Origin: a virus
Reading direction: 5' to 3' (one strand)
Virus record (IMG/VR): IMGVR_UViG_3300008266_000341
Coordinates: 1 to 28,905 of that record
Length of the DNA stretch: 28,905 nt
Under the pieces are notes generated by a model that saw nothing but the letters and a program-made list of their open reading frames with translations, was not told the DNA's origin and searched no databases. A program made the translations under genes and the position numbers. This document shows positions 7,267 to 15,115 of the stretch, piece by piece (positions within the stretch are counted from its first letter, which is position 1; each line of letters opens with the position of its first letter).

Positions 7267-8270
7267 GCGCCGACGCCCGAATACTCCCCCGCAGCCGTGA
7301 CGAGTTCATGGCGGCCATCAACCGCTTTTCCATGGGAACGAAGGACGGCCTAATCGACGTCTTCCTGGAGCAGGCCGCCTTGTGCTGCCGCGACTCCATG
7401 ATCTTCACCCCTCCCATCGTGAAGGCCGGCGGCGATGGCATGAGCAAGGACGCAAAGGCCATCGGCGAGAACGCCATCAAGGGAGACGTGCATTCGGTCG
7501 TCGTGGGCCAGCGCTCAGGTTCGACGAACGGCCGCCGCGGTCGCCTGTTCCGCAAGATGGGGACGGCGGCCTTCATGAACAACCCCGCCAAGTTCTGGAA
7601 ACTGGCCACCGAAAACGCCGACCTTCTCGCCGGCGGGGCTAACAAACTTTACGCCCGGATGTTCAATAAAGGCTTCGGAACGGAGAAGTCGTTTAACAAG
7701 CTGAGGAACTACTTCAACCGCATCGGCCAGGAGGAAGCGGGGAATACATTCAACCGCGCCACCATCGAGGAGATGGACGGCATCAAGCAAATTCACGAAT
7801 CCTTCCGCAGGAAGTTCGGGGGACGCATCAAGAAGAACGGCGGTCCTGGTATCAACTTCTTCCAGCGCGTCGAGGCCAAGGACGAAGTCCTGCGCAACTA
7901 TATCAAGATGCGCCAGCGTGCGGTCGGCCGCATCAAGGCCGGCTGGGTGGACGCCCTGGCTAAACTCCCCAAGCCTAAAGGCCTTAGCGGTCCCGCCTCG
8001 CGCAAGAACGCCGGACGCTCTGGCATCCCTGCGTGGATTAAGCGCCACTCAAACTCGGACGGCATCGTGACCATGACACGCCGCGAGGCAGGCGAACTCG
8101 CCTTCGAGCTGAGCGTCGGGAACCGTAACGGCGACAACGATGGCGTTGCAACCGACGCGGACGTGAAGAACCTCGTCTATGGCAACCGCGTAAAGCAGAT
8201 GCCTGCCATGATGGAAGCCATGCTCAAAGCCCACACTGAAAAGTTTAACCGCAAACACGGACTCAAATAA
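7263..8270 (+). CDS. Putative minor tail / tail-completion protein (gpZ-like position)
   Basis: A 335-residue basic protein between head closure and the probable tail terminator, where lambda-like phages encode gpZ or HK97-gp10-type tail completion proteins. The first third has a helix and the phrase CRDSMIFTPPIVKAGGDGMSK, typical of that group, in which a product that must face assembled DNA has a conserved TPP...G segment. The rest is Lys/Arg-rich (FRRKFGGRIKKNGG, HTEKFNRKHGLK) and appears unique. GTG 7263 overlaps the preceding stop as GTGA; an in-frame ATG at 7308, preceded by a CCCCCGCAG stretch, is the alternative start and would shorten the protein by 15 residues. Confidence 0.5.
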   Translation: MSADARILPRSRDEFMAAINRFSMGTKDGLIDVFLEQAALCCRDSMIFTPPIVKAGGDGMSKDAKAIGENAIKGDVHSVVVGQRSGSTNGRRGRLFRKMGTAAFMNNPAKFWKLATENADLLAGGANKLYARMFNKGFGTEKSFNKLRNYFNRIGQEEAGNTFNRATIEEMDGIKQIHESFRRKFGGRIKKNGGPGINFFQRVEAKDEVLRNYIKMRQRAVGRIKAGWVDALAKLPKPKGLSGPASRKNAGRSGIPAWIKRHSNSDGIVTMTRREAGELAFELSVGNRNGDNDGVATDADVKNLVYGNRVKQMPAMMEAMLKAHTEKFNRKHGLK

Positions 8271-8272
8271 CC

Positions 8273-8713
8273 ATGCCCGGAACCACCTCCCCCCGCCACA
8301 TCGTCGAGGCCGTCATCGACTCCTTCCTGACCGCCGAGTCCGGCCTTGCCGGCGTGGCCGTCTACACGGGCGACAGCGCCGAGATCAACGTGCTTCCCAA
8401 GTGCGTGGTCCTATGCGACTCCGCCCGAACCCCTGGCGAACTGCCCGAGGGGGCTGGCAATTATTTCTGCTCCGTCCGCATCACCCTCTTTTCCAACGCC
8501 GACGACACGACCCTATCCGACCACCGCGCCCGGTGCGCCGCGATCGCCGGGGCGATGTCTGACGTGGCCGGCATCAAGGCCGCCTTCGTCGCCGACGGCA
8601 CGGCGCTCTGTTATGACGCCATCCCGGAGTCCGAGGACGAAGGCCGAGACGAGCGCTCCTGGGCGACCGTCCTTTCCTACACCGTCCCGATCGTCGTGAA
8701 CCCGACCCCGTAA
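8273..8713 (+). CDS. Probable tail terminator protein (gpU-like)
   Basis: 146 residues with an alpha/beta layout: N-terminal helix (HIVEAVIDSFLTA), strands around KCVVLCDSARTP and YFCSVRITLFSNADD, a long helix with HRARCAAIAGAMSDV, and a final strand (WATVLSYTVPIVVNP). This order resembles the minor tail protein U / tail-terminator fold that caps the tail tube once it has reached the tape-measure length. It lies between the Z-like gene and the tail tube, as expected. ATG 8273 is two bases after the previous stop; no SD site is visible. Confidence 0.55.
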   Translation: MPGTTSPRHIVEAVIDSFLTAESGLAGVAVYTGDSAEINVLPKCVVLCDSARTPGELPEGAGNYFCSVRITLFSNADDTTLSDHRARCAAIAGAMSDVAGIKAAFVADGTALCYDAIPESEDEGRDERSWATVLSYTVPIVVNPTP

Positions 8714-8716
8714 GGG

Positions 8717-8732
8717 TTGCCCGTTCCCGCAG
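8717..8732 (+). promoter_or_regulatory. TTGCC...CCGCAG start-proximal element, copy 4
   Basis: TTGCCCGTTCCCGCAG followed by the 11-base spacer tttcaaagact and ATG 8744. The spacer length equals that of the copy inside the scaffold gene. The gene could formally start at the TTG at 8717, but ATG 8744 is a better start for a tail-tube protein. Confidence 0.5.
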
Positions 8733-8743
8733 TTTCAAAGACT

Positions 8744-9124
8744 ATGGCTGCTATCCTCAACGGCACTTCCTGCATTTACGGCATCGGCACTGGAACCGTG
8801 GCGAACTTGTTCGTCCAGTCCTTCTCCGTTTCGTCCGGCTTCAACAACGAAGACACCGTCCAGAACGAGGCCGGCATCACCGTCACCCACCGCCTTGACG
8901 ACCGCAAGACGACCCTGTCCATTGACGGCATCTGCAAGACCGGCACTGTCCCCGTGCTCGGCACGACCATTAGCTTCACGACCAACACCTCCTCCGCTTA
9001 CGGCGGCGGCACCGCCTCGACGACCTTCTCGGGAGTGGTGACGAAGGTGGACGAGAAATCCGCTAATAAGGGTTTCTGCTCCGTGTCCATCGAAGCGGTC
9101 GATTACGAAGGCATCACCTATTAA
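8744..9124 (+). CDS. Probable major tail tube protein
   Basis: 126 residues, beta-rich, with repeated Ser/Thr/Gly segments (LFVQSFSVSSGFNNED, GTTISFTTNTSSAYGGGTASTTF) and a last strand GFCSVSIEAVDYEGI. Small, Thr-rich all-beta proteins upstream of the chaperone and tape measure are usually the tube protein, which stacks in rings to build the tail. At 126 residues it is short for this role (lambda gpV is 246 but includes a C-terminal Ig-like domain). Start chosen at ATG 8744 because the upstream codons belong to the start-proximal element. A head-tail connector of similar fold remains possible. Confidence 0.55.
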   Translation: MAAILNGTSCIYGIGTGTVANLFVQSFSVSSGFNNEDTVQNEAGITVTHRLDDRKTTLSIDGICKTGTVPVLGTTISFTTNTSSAYGGGTASTTFSGVVTKVDEKSANKGFCSVSIEAVDYEGITY

Positions 9125-9158
9125 TTGACACCGCCCCGAGAGGGGTAGCATCAAGGGC

Positions 9159-9770
9159 GTGGACGGAAGATTCCTACGCGCCTTCACTGATCCGACGGCC
9201 AAGGTTAAAATCCTTGGTCGTTCTGTTTATCCCTTTTGCCTGAAGTACCGCGTCAGGCTCATGGCCATCGAGTCGCCCCTGGTCACAGGTAAGACCGAAC
9301 CCACTCCGCTCGACCTGTTGACCGCGGTCAAGATATGCGCCGAGGAACCGATCGGCGAGCTGGATTCGTCCGAGGTCGGGCTGGTGAAGCACCTGGACAA
9401 ACACCCGGGCAAGTTCCTGACCGAGGTCGAGCGCTTCGGGGAATACTGCATGATAAGCTGCTGGCCTAAGTTCTGGGATACGCCCGAACACAAGAAGGCC
9501 TCGGCCGAGGACGCCGGCATCCCTTGGCCCCTGATAGTGGTGGCCTCATTGATAAAGCAGGGGATAGAAGAAAAGAGGGCATGGGAAATGCCCGAGTGTC
9601 AGGCCATATGGCTTAACGCCGCCTGGGCTGCGGCCGCCGGCTCCGAGTCAAAACTTCTGACCACCGATGAGGAGGCCTTCATGGAGGAGCAGGAGAAGGC
9701 CGAAGCGGCCGCCAAGGTTGCCTCCTCCGCAGAGGTAAAGAACACCGAGAACAATGGGCCAAAAACTTGA
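9159..9770 (+). CDS. Putative tail assembly chaperone
   Basis: A 203-residue protein placed between the tube and tape-measure genes, as tail assembly chaperones (lambda gpG/gpGT) are. The protein is helical with an acidic, Ala/Glu-rich C-terminus (EEAFMEEQEKAEAAAKVASSAEVKN broken by Ser and Asn), typical of chaperones that coat the tape measure. GTG 9159 is preceded by AAGGG with very short spacing; no better start is apparent. Unlike lambda G/GT, no convincing slippery heptamer or downstream -1 extension is visible. The last 17 bases overlap the tape-measure start in another frame. Confidence 0.55.
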   Translation: MDGRFLRAFTDPTAKVKILGRSVYPFCLKYRVRLMAIESPLVTGKTEPTPLDLLTAVKICAEEPIGELDSSEVGLVKHLDKHPGKFLTEVERFGEYCMISCWPKFWDTPEHKKASAEDAGIPWPLIVVASLIKQGIEEKRAWEMPECQAIWLNAAWAAAAGSESKLLTTDEEAFMEEQEKAEAAAKVASSAEVKNTENNGPKT

Positions 9771-10971
9771 ATATGAACTAAAGGGAAAGTCCGACGTCGA
9801 ACAGGTCACAGGCCGTGCAAAGAAGTCGGTCGAGTCCCTGGGCGACTCGTTCAAGAAGGCCGGCAGCGACATCGGCAAGAAGATCGCGGGGATGTTCGCG
9901 GCGACCGTCCTCTTCGACAAGGCGCTGAGTTTCCTGACGAACACGTTCCGCCAGCTCGGGGAAGTCTCCGATCAGGTGGACCGAAGCGGCCTGTCGGCCG
10001 AGCAGTTCCAAGGGCTGGCCTATGCCGCGCAGCAGTCCGGCGTGTCCGTCTCCGTCCTGGCCAAGGCGACCCGTCAGCTGCGCGTGGACATGGCCGAAGC
10101 GGCCGCCGGCACGGGCAAGAAGGTGGAGATGTTCAAGGCCTTGGGCATCACCCTCGAACAGCTGAAGTCGGGCGACGCGACGGCAGTCTTCCTTGCCATC
10201 TCCGCGGCGCTAGGCGGCGGGGCTGACGACTCCGAGCGACTGCTCATCACGACCGCGCTCTTCGGCGACAAGATCGGCAACGACATCCTCCCTCTCCTGG
10301 CCGACTTCGAGAAGCTCCAGAAGGACATCGCCGACGCCCCCATCGTGGACGCAAAGACCCTCAAGGCAATCGGCGAGTACAACGACGGCATGGACCGGCT
10401 GAACGCCAGCATGGTCAAGCTCGCCGCCAGTTTCATCAACGTCTACGACAAGTACAACAAGTGGGTGCAGAAGATCACCGAGGACGCGGCCACTGGTGTT
10501 TTTAACTTCCTCAACAGGTTCGGCCTTGGCGGTGCTGCCTCCGACGCCGTAAGCGGTGCGCTGTCCATCGGTCCGTCTGGCGCGCTGGTCGCTATGGGTG
10601 CGGACGGCTCGACAACGCCGACAGGCCGCGGAACTCCGGCCAATACGGCCAACCGCTCGAAAGCCCTGCTCGACGCCATCAAGGCGTCCAAACCTACGAC
10701 AGAAAAAGAAAAGGCCGCCGACACCAAGGCAGGCTCTTCCAGCCTTTCCAACGTGGGAGGCAACGTGATCGGCGTCGGCCAGAACCCGGTCGTCACCGCC
10801 CTCCAGGAGCAGCAGGGCATCGCCCTCCAACAGCTCAGCGTTCTTCAGCAGATCGCGGCAAAGTTCGGATATCAAGCCAGCGTCCTGGACATCACGGCCT
10901 CAGGCGCAACTCCGTTCACCCCTGCCAACTCCTCAACCAACCGCAGCGCAACCGTCACTAAGACAAAATAA
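9754..10971 (+). CDS. Tape measure protein (short)
   Basis: A 405-residue helical protein. The N-terminal part (MGQKLEYELKGKSDVEQVTGRAKKS, here in two pieces either side of residue 15) has the repeating hydrophobic pattern of tape-measure starts, with a membrane-like or amphipathic segment IAGMFAATVLFDKALSFL at about 48-65. Central helices contain the phrase LSAEQFQGLAYAAQQSGVS, typical of phage tape measures. The C-terminal third is Ser/Thr/Pro-rich and then Gln-rich (ALQEQQGIALQQLSVLQQIAAKFG). The protein sets tail length at roughly 1.5 angstrom per residue, so about 60 nm here, short for a siphovirus. It overlaps the chaperone gene by 17 bases. Confidence 0.75.
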   Translation: MGQKLEYELKGKSDVEQVTGRAKKSVESLGDSFKKAGSDIGKKIAGMFAATVLFDKALSFLTNTFRQLGEVSDQVDRSGLSAEQFQGLAYAAQQSGVSVSVLAKATRQLRVDMAEAAAGTGKKVEMFKALGITLEQLKSGDATAVFLAISAALGGGADDSERLLITTALFGDKIGNDILPLLADFEKLQKDIADAPIVDAKTLKAIGEYNDGMDRLNASMVKLAASFINVYDKYNKWVQKITEDAATGVFNFLNRFGLGGAASDAVSGALSIGPSGALVAMGADGSTTPTGRGTPANTANRSKALLDAIKASKPTTEKEKAADTKAGSSSLSNVGGNVIGVGQNPVVTALQEQQGIALQQLSVLQQIAAKFGYQASVLDITASGATPFTPANSSTNRSATVTKTK

Positions 10972-10974
10972 CAA

Positions 10975-11820
10975 ATGGCTATCGTAAAATTTGGTAACGA
11001 CCTGACCGGGAAGTTCGTCCAGCCAGGAGGCTCGTTCACGAACGACGGCTACGGCCTGATGACCGCGCGTGCCACCTACATCGTGGACAAGTCGGTCGGA
11101 GGCACTGCGGTATTCACTGGTCAGGTGCATCCTGATTACACCGACTTCTTCGTGCACAAGTTCAACCTCAGCCGCGGGGCTTTGGAGTTCGACACGATTG
11201 ACGCGGAATACGTCGGCATCGACAGCGCCGTGGGCAGCATCACGAACCCGAACGTGACGGCCTCGCACGGCCTGACCTCGGAGCACATCACGACCCACCC
11301 CAATTTCTTCGGTCCTGCCACGGGCTTCACCACGTCCATCGCCGGCGACGGAACGACCTTTACGGCCTCCACCATCAACGTCGAGGAAAGGGTGGGAGGA
11401 GTATTCGGCGCCCACTTCAAGGGGACGGCCACGAACGCCGGCGGCTTCGTCGGCTTCAAGGATTCCAGCACGGCGTCGAAGCAATACTATTACGGCAAGA
11501 CCCATTACCTGTCCCCGATCACTTCGTTCTCCGGCGTCATCTACACGAAGAACCTGGGCGACGTCACGACCATCAAGAACGCCGTCGGCAAGACGTCCGC
11601 AGACAATAACTTCGGAGGCATCAAGCTGCTGCCTGACCACATCGGCACGACGTGGACGGCCACGGTCAAGGGAACGGTCCGCAACACCATCCTCCTTTCG
11701 CAGGCCTCCTTCGAGGATTACTGCGTGCTCTCCGGCGGCACGCCCAAGATCGTCAAGATCAACTACGAAATCCGCTTCAACCGCGAAGGCTACCCGGCTG
11801 AAGTCTACGCCAGCGTATGA
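10975..11820 (+). CDS. Tail protein of unknown function, first after tape measure
   Basis: 281 residues, strongly beta-rich with many Gly/Thr/Phe residues (AGDGTTFTASTINVEERVGGVFGAHFKG). There are two aromatic segments: YYYGKTHYLSPITSF and the C-terminal KINYEIRFNREGYPAEVY. Its position directly after the tape measure is where siphoviruses encode the distal tail protein or tail-tip hub. No family recognised. The start is ATG 10975 after aacaa, with no SD site; the stop overlaps the next ATG (ATGA). The length and lack of a hydrolase motif argue against a tail lysin. Confidence 0.5.
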   Translation: MAIVKFGNDLTGKFVQPGGSFTNDGYGLMTARATYIVDKSVGGTAVFTGQVHPDYTDFFVHKFNLSRGALEFDTIDAEYVGIDSAVGSITNPNVTASHGLTSEHITTHPNFFGPATGFTTSIAGDGTTFTASTINVEERVGGVFGAHFKGTATNAGGFVGFKDSSTASKQYYYGKTHYLSPITSFSGVIYTKNLGDVTTIKNAVGKTSADNNFGGIKLLPDHIGTTWTATVKGTVRNTILLSQASFEDYCVLSGGTPKIVKINYEIRFNREGYPAEVYASV

Positions 11821-12389
11821 ACCTCCAACCTGGCGCCGGCTACGGCTTCACCTCCAGCGGCTACGGTATCAGCATAGACTCATCCAATCCTTTCCCGGAC
11901 GACACGGCTCGTCCTAGCACGCCGTTTTATGTCATCGTCCTGGGGGTTGTCTCCGGGGGCTTGCGCTATCAGGTAGTCAGCGGGACGTTGAACAACTTGG
12001 TCCCAGAGATGGATGACGTCGTGTCTTCCACTGAGATGCTCCTCGACCATACGACGGCAGGCGTCCCGACCCCTCCGACAGGCGTGCTCTCCATCAGCTC
12101 CTCGACCAAGGAGTCGTGGGTGTACCTCAGGGCCGGCGCCGACACGGCACCCCCTTACGATTTCCCTGACGCGAACATCACTAACGTGGCTTACCCTAAG
12201 GTCATATCGTCCGACCTCGAATTGTCCGACACTGATACCGAGGGGTATGTCCTGCTCGCCAAGGTGAGCGTTGACAACGCAAGCTCCCCGACGACCTGGA
12301 CGGTTTTCAGGTACGTCTCAAACTCCCTCTGGGGCGACCGCATCAAACTCGGGACGAATACCGCCCGGTACTATTACGCCCGAATCTGA
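11817..12389 (+). CDS. Tail-associated protein of unknown function
   Basis: 190 residues, ATGA-coupled to the preceding gene and itself overlapping the next by one base. It is Ser/Thr/Pro-rich and beta-like, opening with a Gly/Tyr/Ser-rich stretch (GAGYGFTSSGYGISIDSS) followed by strands such as FYVIVLGVVSGGLRYQVVSG. The C-terminus is aromatic (NTARYYYARI). Composition resembles tail-tip or baseplate wedge proteins that carry receptor-binding parts. No known family identified. Confidence 0.5.
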   Translation: MNLQPGAGYGFTSSGYGISIDSSNPFPDDTARPSTPFYVIVLGVVSGGLRYQVVSGTLNNLVPEMDDVVSSTEMLLDHTTAGVPTPPTGVLSISSSTKESWVYLRAGADTAPPYDFPDANITNVAYPKVISSDLELSDTDTEGYVLLAKVSVDNASSPTTWTVFRYVSNSLWGDRIKLGTNTARYYYARI

Positions 12390-12787
12390 TGGGAGAGATG
12401 ATCGGACAAGGGAGCGGTCCTTCGACCTGGGCGCAGCTTCGAGACGTTGTCTCGAACGGTGGTTCGGCTACGTTCGGAAGCCACAATTCGGTCTATTCTT
12501 CCGGCGGTGGATGGTTCAAGACCATCGAAGGCAACGGCCTGCTTAGGCGACGAACAGAAGCGTCTGGCCCTGAACTGTTTTTCTCTGAGGCCACGGCCCC
12601 GGTCGAGGACTACTTTGCATTCTTCGGCATGGCAGACCCTTATCCCGTGCAGCTCGTAGGCAGGACGGTGGCGACTAGCACCAGTTCATTCACCATCATC
12701 GCGGATGCTTTCACGATCGGACAGCCGGCCGGGCTTAACGGCACGTCCCCGATCACCAGCGTCGAATGGTTTGAGCCGTTGCCCTGA
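12389..12787 (+). CDS. Small tail-associated protein of unknown function
   Basis: 132 residues, Ser/Gly-rich at the start (SGPSTWAQLRDVVSNGGSATFGS is the longest visible low-complexity stretch), then mixed beta. Two ATGs lie nine bases apart; the second (12398) has GGGAGAG directly before it, too close for a standard SD spacing, so the first, coupled to the previous stop (TGATG), is preferred. It shares the size and composition of its neighbours and is probably a tail-tip component. No family recognised. Confidence 0.48.
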   Translation: MGEMIGQGSGPSTWAQLRDVVSNGGSATFGSHNSVYSSGGGWFKTIEGNGLLRRRTEASGPELFFSEATAPVEDYFAFFGMADPYPVQLVGRTVATSTSSFTIIADAFTIGQPAGLNGTSPITSVEWFEPLP

Positions 12788-12807
12788 AAGCCAAGGTCTT
12801 TGACGGG

Positions 12808-12823
12808 ATGCCCGACCCCGCAG
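12808..12823 (+). promoter_or_regulatory. TTGCC...CCGCAG-type element, copy 5 (ATGCC variant)
   Basis: ATGCCCGACCCCGCAG followed by 14 bases and ATG 12838. The first T is replaced by A, which creates an ATG that automatic callers would take as the start. The flanking GGG before and TTTT after match copy 4 (GGG-TTGCCCG-TT-CCCGCAG-TTT). Confidence 0.42.
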
Positions 12824-12837
12824 TTTTAGACCTGCTT

Positions 12838-13158
12838 ATGGCCGACACCGTCACGATTTCCCAAGGCAACACCTTCGCCGCCACGTTCACTTGGACGCCT
12901 GGGGCGACCGGCCCTGCCAACCTCACGGCCACGACCTTGACCTCTTCCTTCGAGGACAAATGCGGCCACGTCTACGAGCTCGACATCGCCAAAGCCCTTG
13001 ACGGTCTGTCCTTCGTCGTCAGCTACGCAGGCTCGACCGCGGACTGGTCGCTCGGCCTCGGCCGATGGGACATCAAGTTCGTCTTTCCCGGCACGCCGTC
13101 CACGGTATCGCGCACGGAAATCTTCCGGGTCCAGGTCATCGAATCCGTCACGGAATAA
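12838..13158 (+). CDS. Small beta-rich tail protein before the fibre
   Basis: 106 residues beginning MADTVTISQGNTFAATFTW, an opening that resembles N-terminal domains of baseplate upper proteins in which a first strand is followed by a polar loop and a second strand. Later strands include AKALDGLSFVVSYAG and GRWDIKFVFPG. ATG 12838 is preferred over ATG 12808 because the intervening bases belong to the start-proximal element; the longer form would add ten residues. It lies directly upstream of the fibre gene and probably anchors or assembles the fibre. Unknown family. Confidence 0.5.
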   Translation: MADTVTISQGNTFAATFTWTPGATGPANLTATTLTSSFEDKCGHVYELDIAKALDGLSFVVSYAGSTADWSLGLGRWDIKFVFPGTPSTVSRTEIFRVQVIESVTE

Positions 13159-13161
13159 TTT

Positions 13162-14976
13162 ATGCCCTACGGAACCATCACGTCCACGGAGAACACCTTC
13201 GGAACGGTCAACGGCGCGTTGAGCGGAACGGTCGCCGGAACCCTAACGGGCAGCGTCGGCGTCCCCGGCCCCGGCGTCCCGACGGGTGGAACGGCTGGTC
13301 AGGTTCTGGCCAAGGTTGACGGCGTGGACTACAACACGACCTGGGTGAACCAAGCCGGCTCCGTCCTTTGGGGCCAGATCGGCGGCGTCCTCGCCAATCA
13401 GCTCGACCTACAGGCTGCCCTCAATCTGAAGGCCGACCTCGCGAGCCCCGTCTTCACGGGAGATGCTCGCGCCGTGACCGCCCCTTTCGGCGACAACGAC
13501 ACCTCCATCGCGACGACCGCCTTCGTCCAGGCCGGCCTCCTCGGCGGCACGGCCAACGCCCGGAACCTCGAGGTCGAAGTCCGCAACCAGTCCGGCTCGA
13601 CCATCCCTGCCGGCTCCATCGTCTACATCTCCGGCGCCACTGGCAACCGCCCCCTGATCACGCTCGCCCAGGCGAACAATGACGCGAACTCCGCCCAGAC
13701 GATGGGGTTCACGAAGACGAGCATCGCCAACAACGGCACGGGCTACGTCATCGTCCGCGGCGAACTCGAGAACATCGACACCTCGGCGCTGACCGAAGGC
13801 GCTCAACTCTACCTTTCCCCGACCACCCCTGGAACGTGGACGACCACGAAGCCCTCGGCCCCTCAGCATCTCGTCTACGTCGGCATCGTCGTCCGTTCCC
13901 ACCCTACGCTCGGCACGATCCTCGTCGCCGTGCAAAACGGTTACGAGCTCGAAGAGCTGCACAACGTCAAAATCACCTCGGTCGCAAACGGCCAGGTTCT
14001 GAAGTACGACTCCGCCCAGTCCCTCTGGGTCAACGGAACGGACTCCTCGGGCGTGGCCTGGGGCGGGATAACCGGCAGCCTCTCCGCGCAGACAGACTTG
14101 GTCAACGCTTTGGCGGCCAAGTATGACGCGAGCAACCCCTCTGGCTTCCAGACCGCCTCGCAAGTCTCGACGGCCCTCGCCACATACCTCCTCAGCTCGA
14201 CGGCCGCGAGCACCTATCAGACCTTGTCGGGAATGTCGTCGTACCTAACGACGAGCGCAGCAGCGTCCACCTATTTCACCATCGCGTCGGCCGCCGGCAA
14301 GGCGAACCTCTCCGGGGCTACCTTCACGGGCAAGGTCAACTTCTCGCCTGTCGCTGGAGTGGCCGGACTGAACGTCGGCATCGGCGGGACGAGCGCGGCC
14401 TCGACCACGGCCGGCGACCTCTGGATCGCCACGGGCGGCGTCAACCTGAACTTCCGCGACGGCACGGGAGCCTGGCGAGTTTGCGCGGTCACGACCTCGA
14501 CTAACTCCTTCGCGTCTCCGCAGATCATCGACACGACGGCCGCGACCGCCGGCCTTCGCATCACGCAGAAAGGAACGGGCAACGCCATCGAGGTCGAGGA
14601 CAGCACGACCCCCGACTCGACCAAGTTCGTCGTGGACCAGTTCGGCAAGGTCGGCGTGGGTGTCGCCCCGGATGCGACCGCCGCGCTGAAGGTGGACACG
14701 AACGGCATCATGTTCGGCGACGGCACGACCCAGACGACGGCAGGCATCGCCTCCGTCTATTGGAGCGAAATCCAAGGCGTGCTTTCCAATCAGACTGATT
14801 TGCAGTCCGCCCTCGATGCTAAGTACGACGCGAGCAACCCGTCAGGCTTCATCCCCGACTGCCCGAACGACGGCTACCTTTACGTCCGTTCAAACGGTTT
14901 CTGGTCTGGCCCTTATCAGTCCCAGTCCGTCACGATTGACGGCACGACCTACAATCTAATCGTCTCCGTAAATTAA
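13162..14976 (+). CDS. Tail fibre / receptor-binding protein with internal repeats
   Basis: 604 residues rich in Ser, Thr, Ala and Gly, typical of trimeric fibres. A collagen-like GPGVPTGG element lies at about 36-43. A module of roughly 30 residues recurs three times, starting at residues 68 (VLWGQIGGVLANQLDLQAAL), 298 (VAWGGITGSLSAQTDLVNAL) and 532 (VYWSEIQGVLSNQTDLQSAL), each followed by K-A/Y-D. A segment with TAASTY and AASTYFT repeats lies between copies two and three. The C-terminus is aromatic and polar (NGFWSGPYQSQ) and may be the receptor-contacting tip. It binds the host surface at infection. ATG 13162 has the ATTTATG context with no SD site. Confidence 0.75.
   Translation: MPYGTITSTENTFGTVNGALSGTVAGTLTGSVGVPGPGVPTGGTAGQVLAKVDGVDYNTTWVNQAGSVLWGQIGGVLANQLDLQAALNLKADLASPVFTGDARAVTAPFGDNDTSIATTAFVQAGLLGGTANARNLEVEVRNQSGSTIPAGSIVYISGATGNRPLITLAQANNDANSAQTMGFTKTSIANNGTGYVIVRGELENIDTSALTEGAQLYLSPTTPGTWTTTKPSAPQHLVYVGIVVRSHPTLGTILVAVQNGYELEELHNVKITSVANGQVLKYDSAQSLWVNGTDSSGVAWGGITGSLSAQTDLVNALAAKYDASNPSGFQTASQVSTALATYLLSSTAASTYQTLSGMSSYLTTSAAASTYFTIASAAGKANLSGATFTGKVNFSPVAGVAGLNVGIGGTSAASTTAGDLWIATGGVNLNFRDGTGAWRVCAVTTSTNSFASPQIIDTTAATAGLRITQKGTGNAIEVEDSTTPDSTKFVVDQFGKVGVGVAPDATAALKVDTNGIMFGDGTTQTTAGIASVYWSEIQGVLSNQTDLQSALDAKYDASNPSGFIPDCPNDGYLYVRSNGFWSGPYQSQSVTIDGTTYNLIVSVN
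13363..14851 (+). repeat. Three diverged in-gene repeats in the fibre
   Basis: Repeat units begin at 13363, 14053 and 14755, each about 90-100 bases, encoding a W-x-x-I-x-G-x-L-x-x-Q-x-D-L module. Copies two and three are closest; for example AAGTAYGACGCGAGCAACCC is shared at 14119 and 14821. Such modules are common trimerisation or spacer units in fibres and can recombine to change fibre length. Confidence 0.6.
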
Positions 14977-14979
14977 TTT

Positions 14980-15111
14980 ATGATTACCGCAATCGTCTCG
15001 TTCCTTCTCGGTCTCGCCACGGGTATGCTCGTGATGAGGAAGCATAAGGCCAAGGCCGACGCCATCGAGGCAAAGGGCCGCAGCCTGCTCGACATCCTGA
15101 AGGGTCGCTAA
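14980..15111 (+). CDS. Small single-pass membrane protein
   Basis: A 43-residue frame from ATG 14980 (ATTTATG context) to TAA 15109-15111. The N-terminus is one membrane segment (MITAIVSFLLGLATGMLVM), followed by a basic helix (RKHKAKADAIEAKGRSLLDIL), an inner-membrane arrangement with a charged cytoplasmic tail. It opens the membrane-protein cluster that includes the holin-like genes, so a role in lysis timing is possible, for example as a holin regulator. Too short to be assigned by motif; neighbours and codon use support it being real. Confidence 0.55.
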   Translation: MITAIVSFLLGLATGMLVMRKHKAKADAIEAKGRSLLDILKGR

Positions 15112-15115
15112 GTCT

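Noticed and set aside
9125-9153. TTGACA -35-like box upstream of the chaperone
   Set aside because: No reasonable -10 at 16-18 bases downstream; a 15-base-spaced TAGCAT is too weak.
9733-9780. Lambda G/GT-type -1 frameshift at the chaperone end
   Set aside because: The run CCAAAAACTT does not make a proper X XXY YYZ heptamer in the chaperone frame, and a -1 shift would meet a stop after a few codons.
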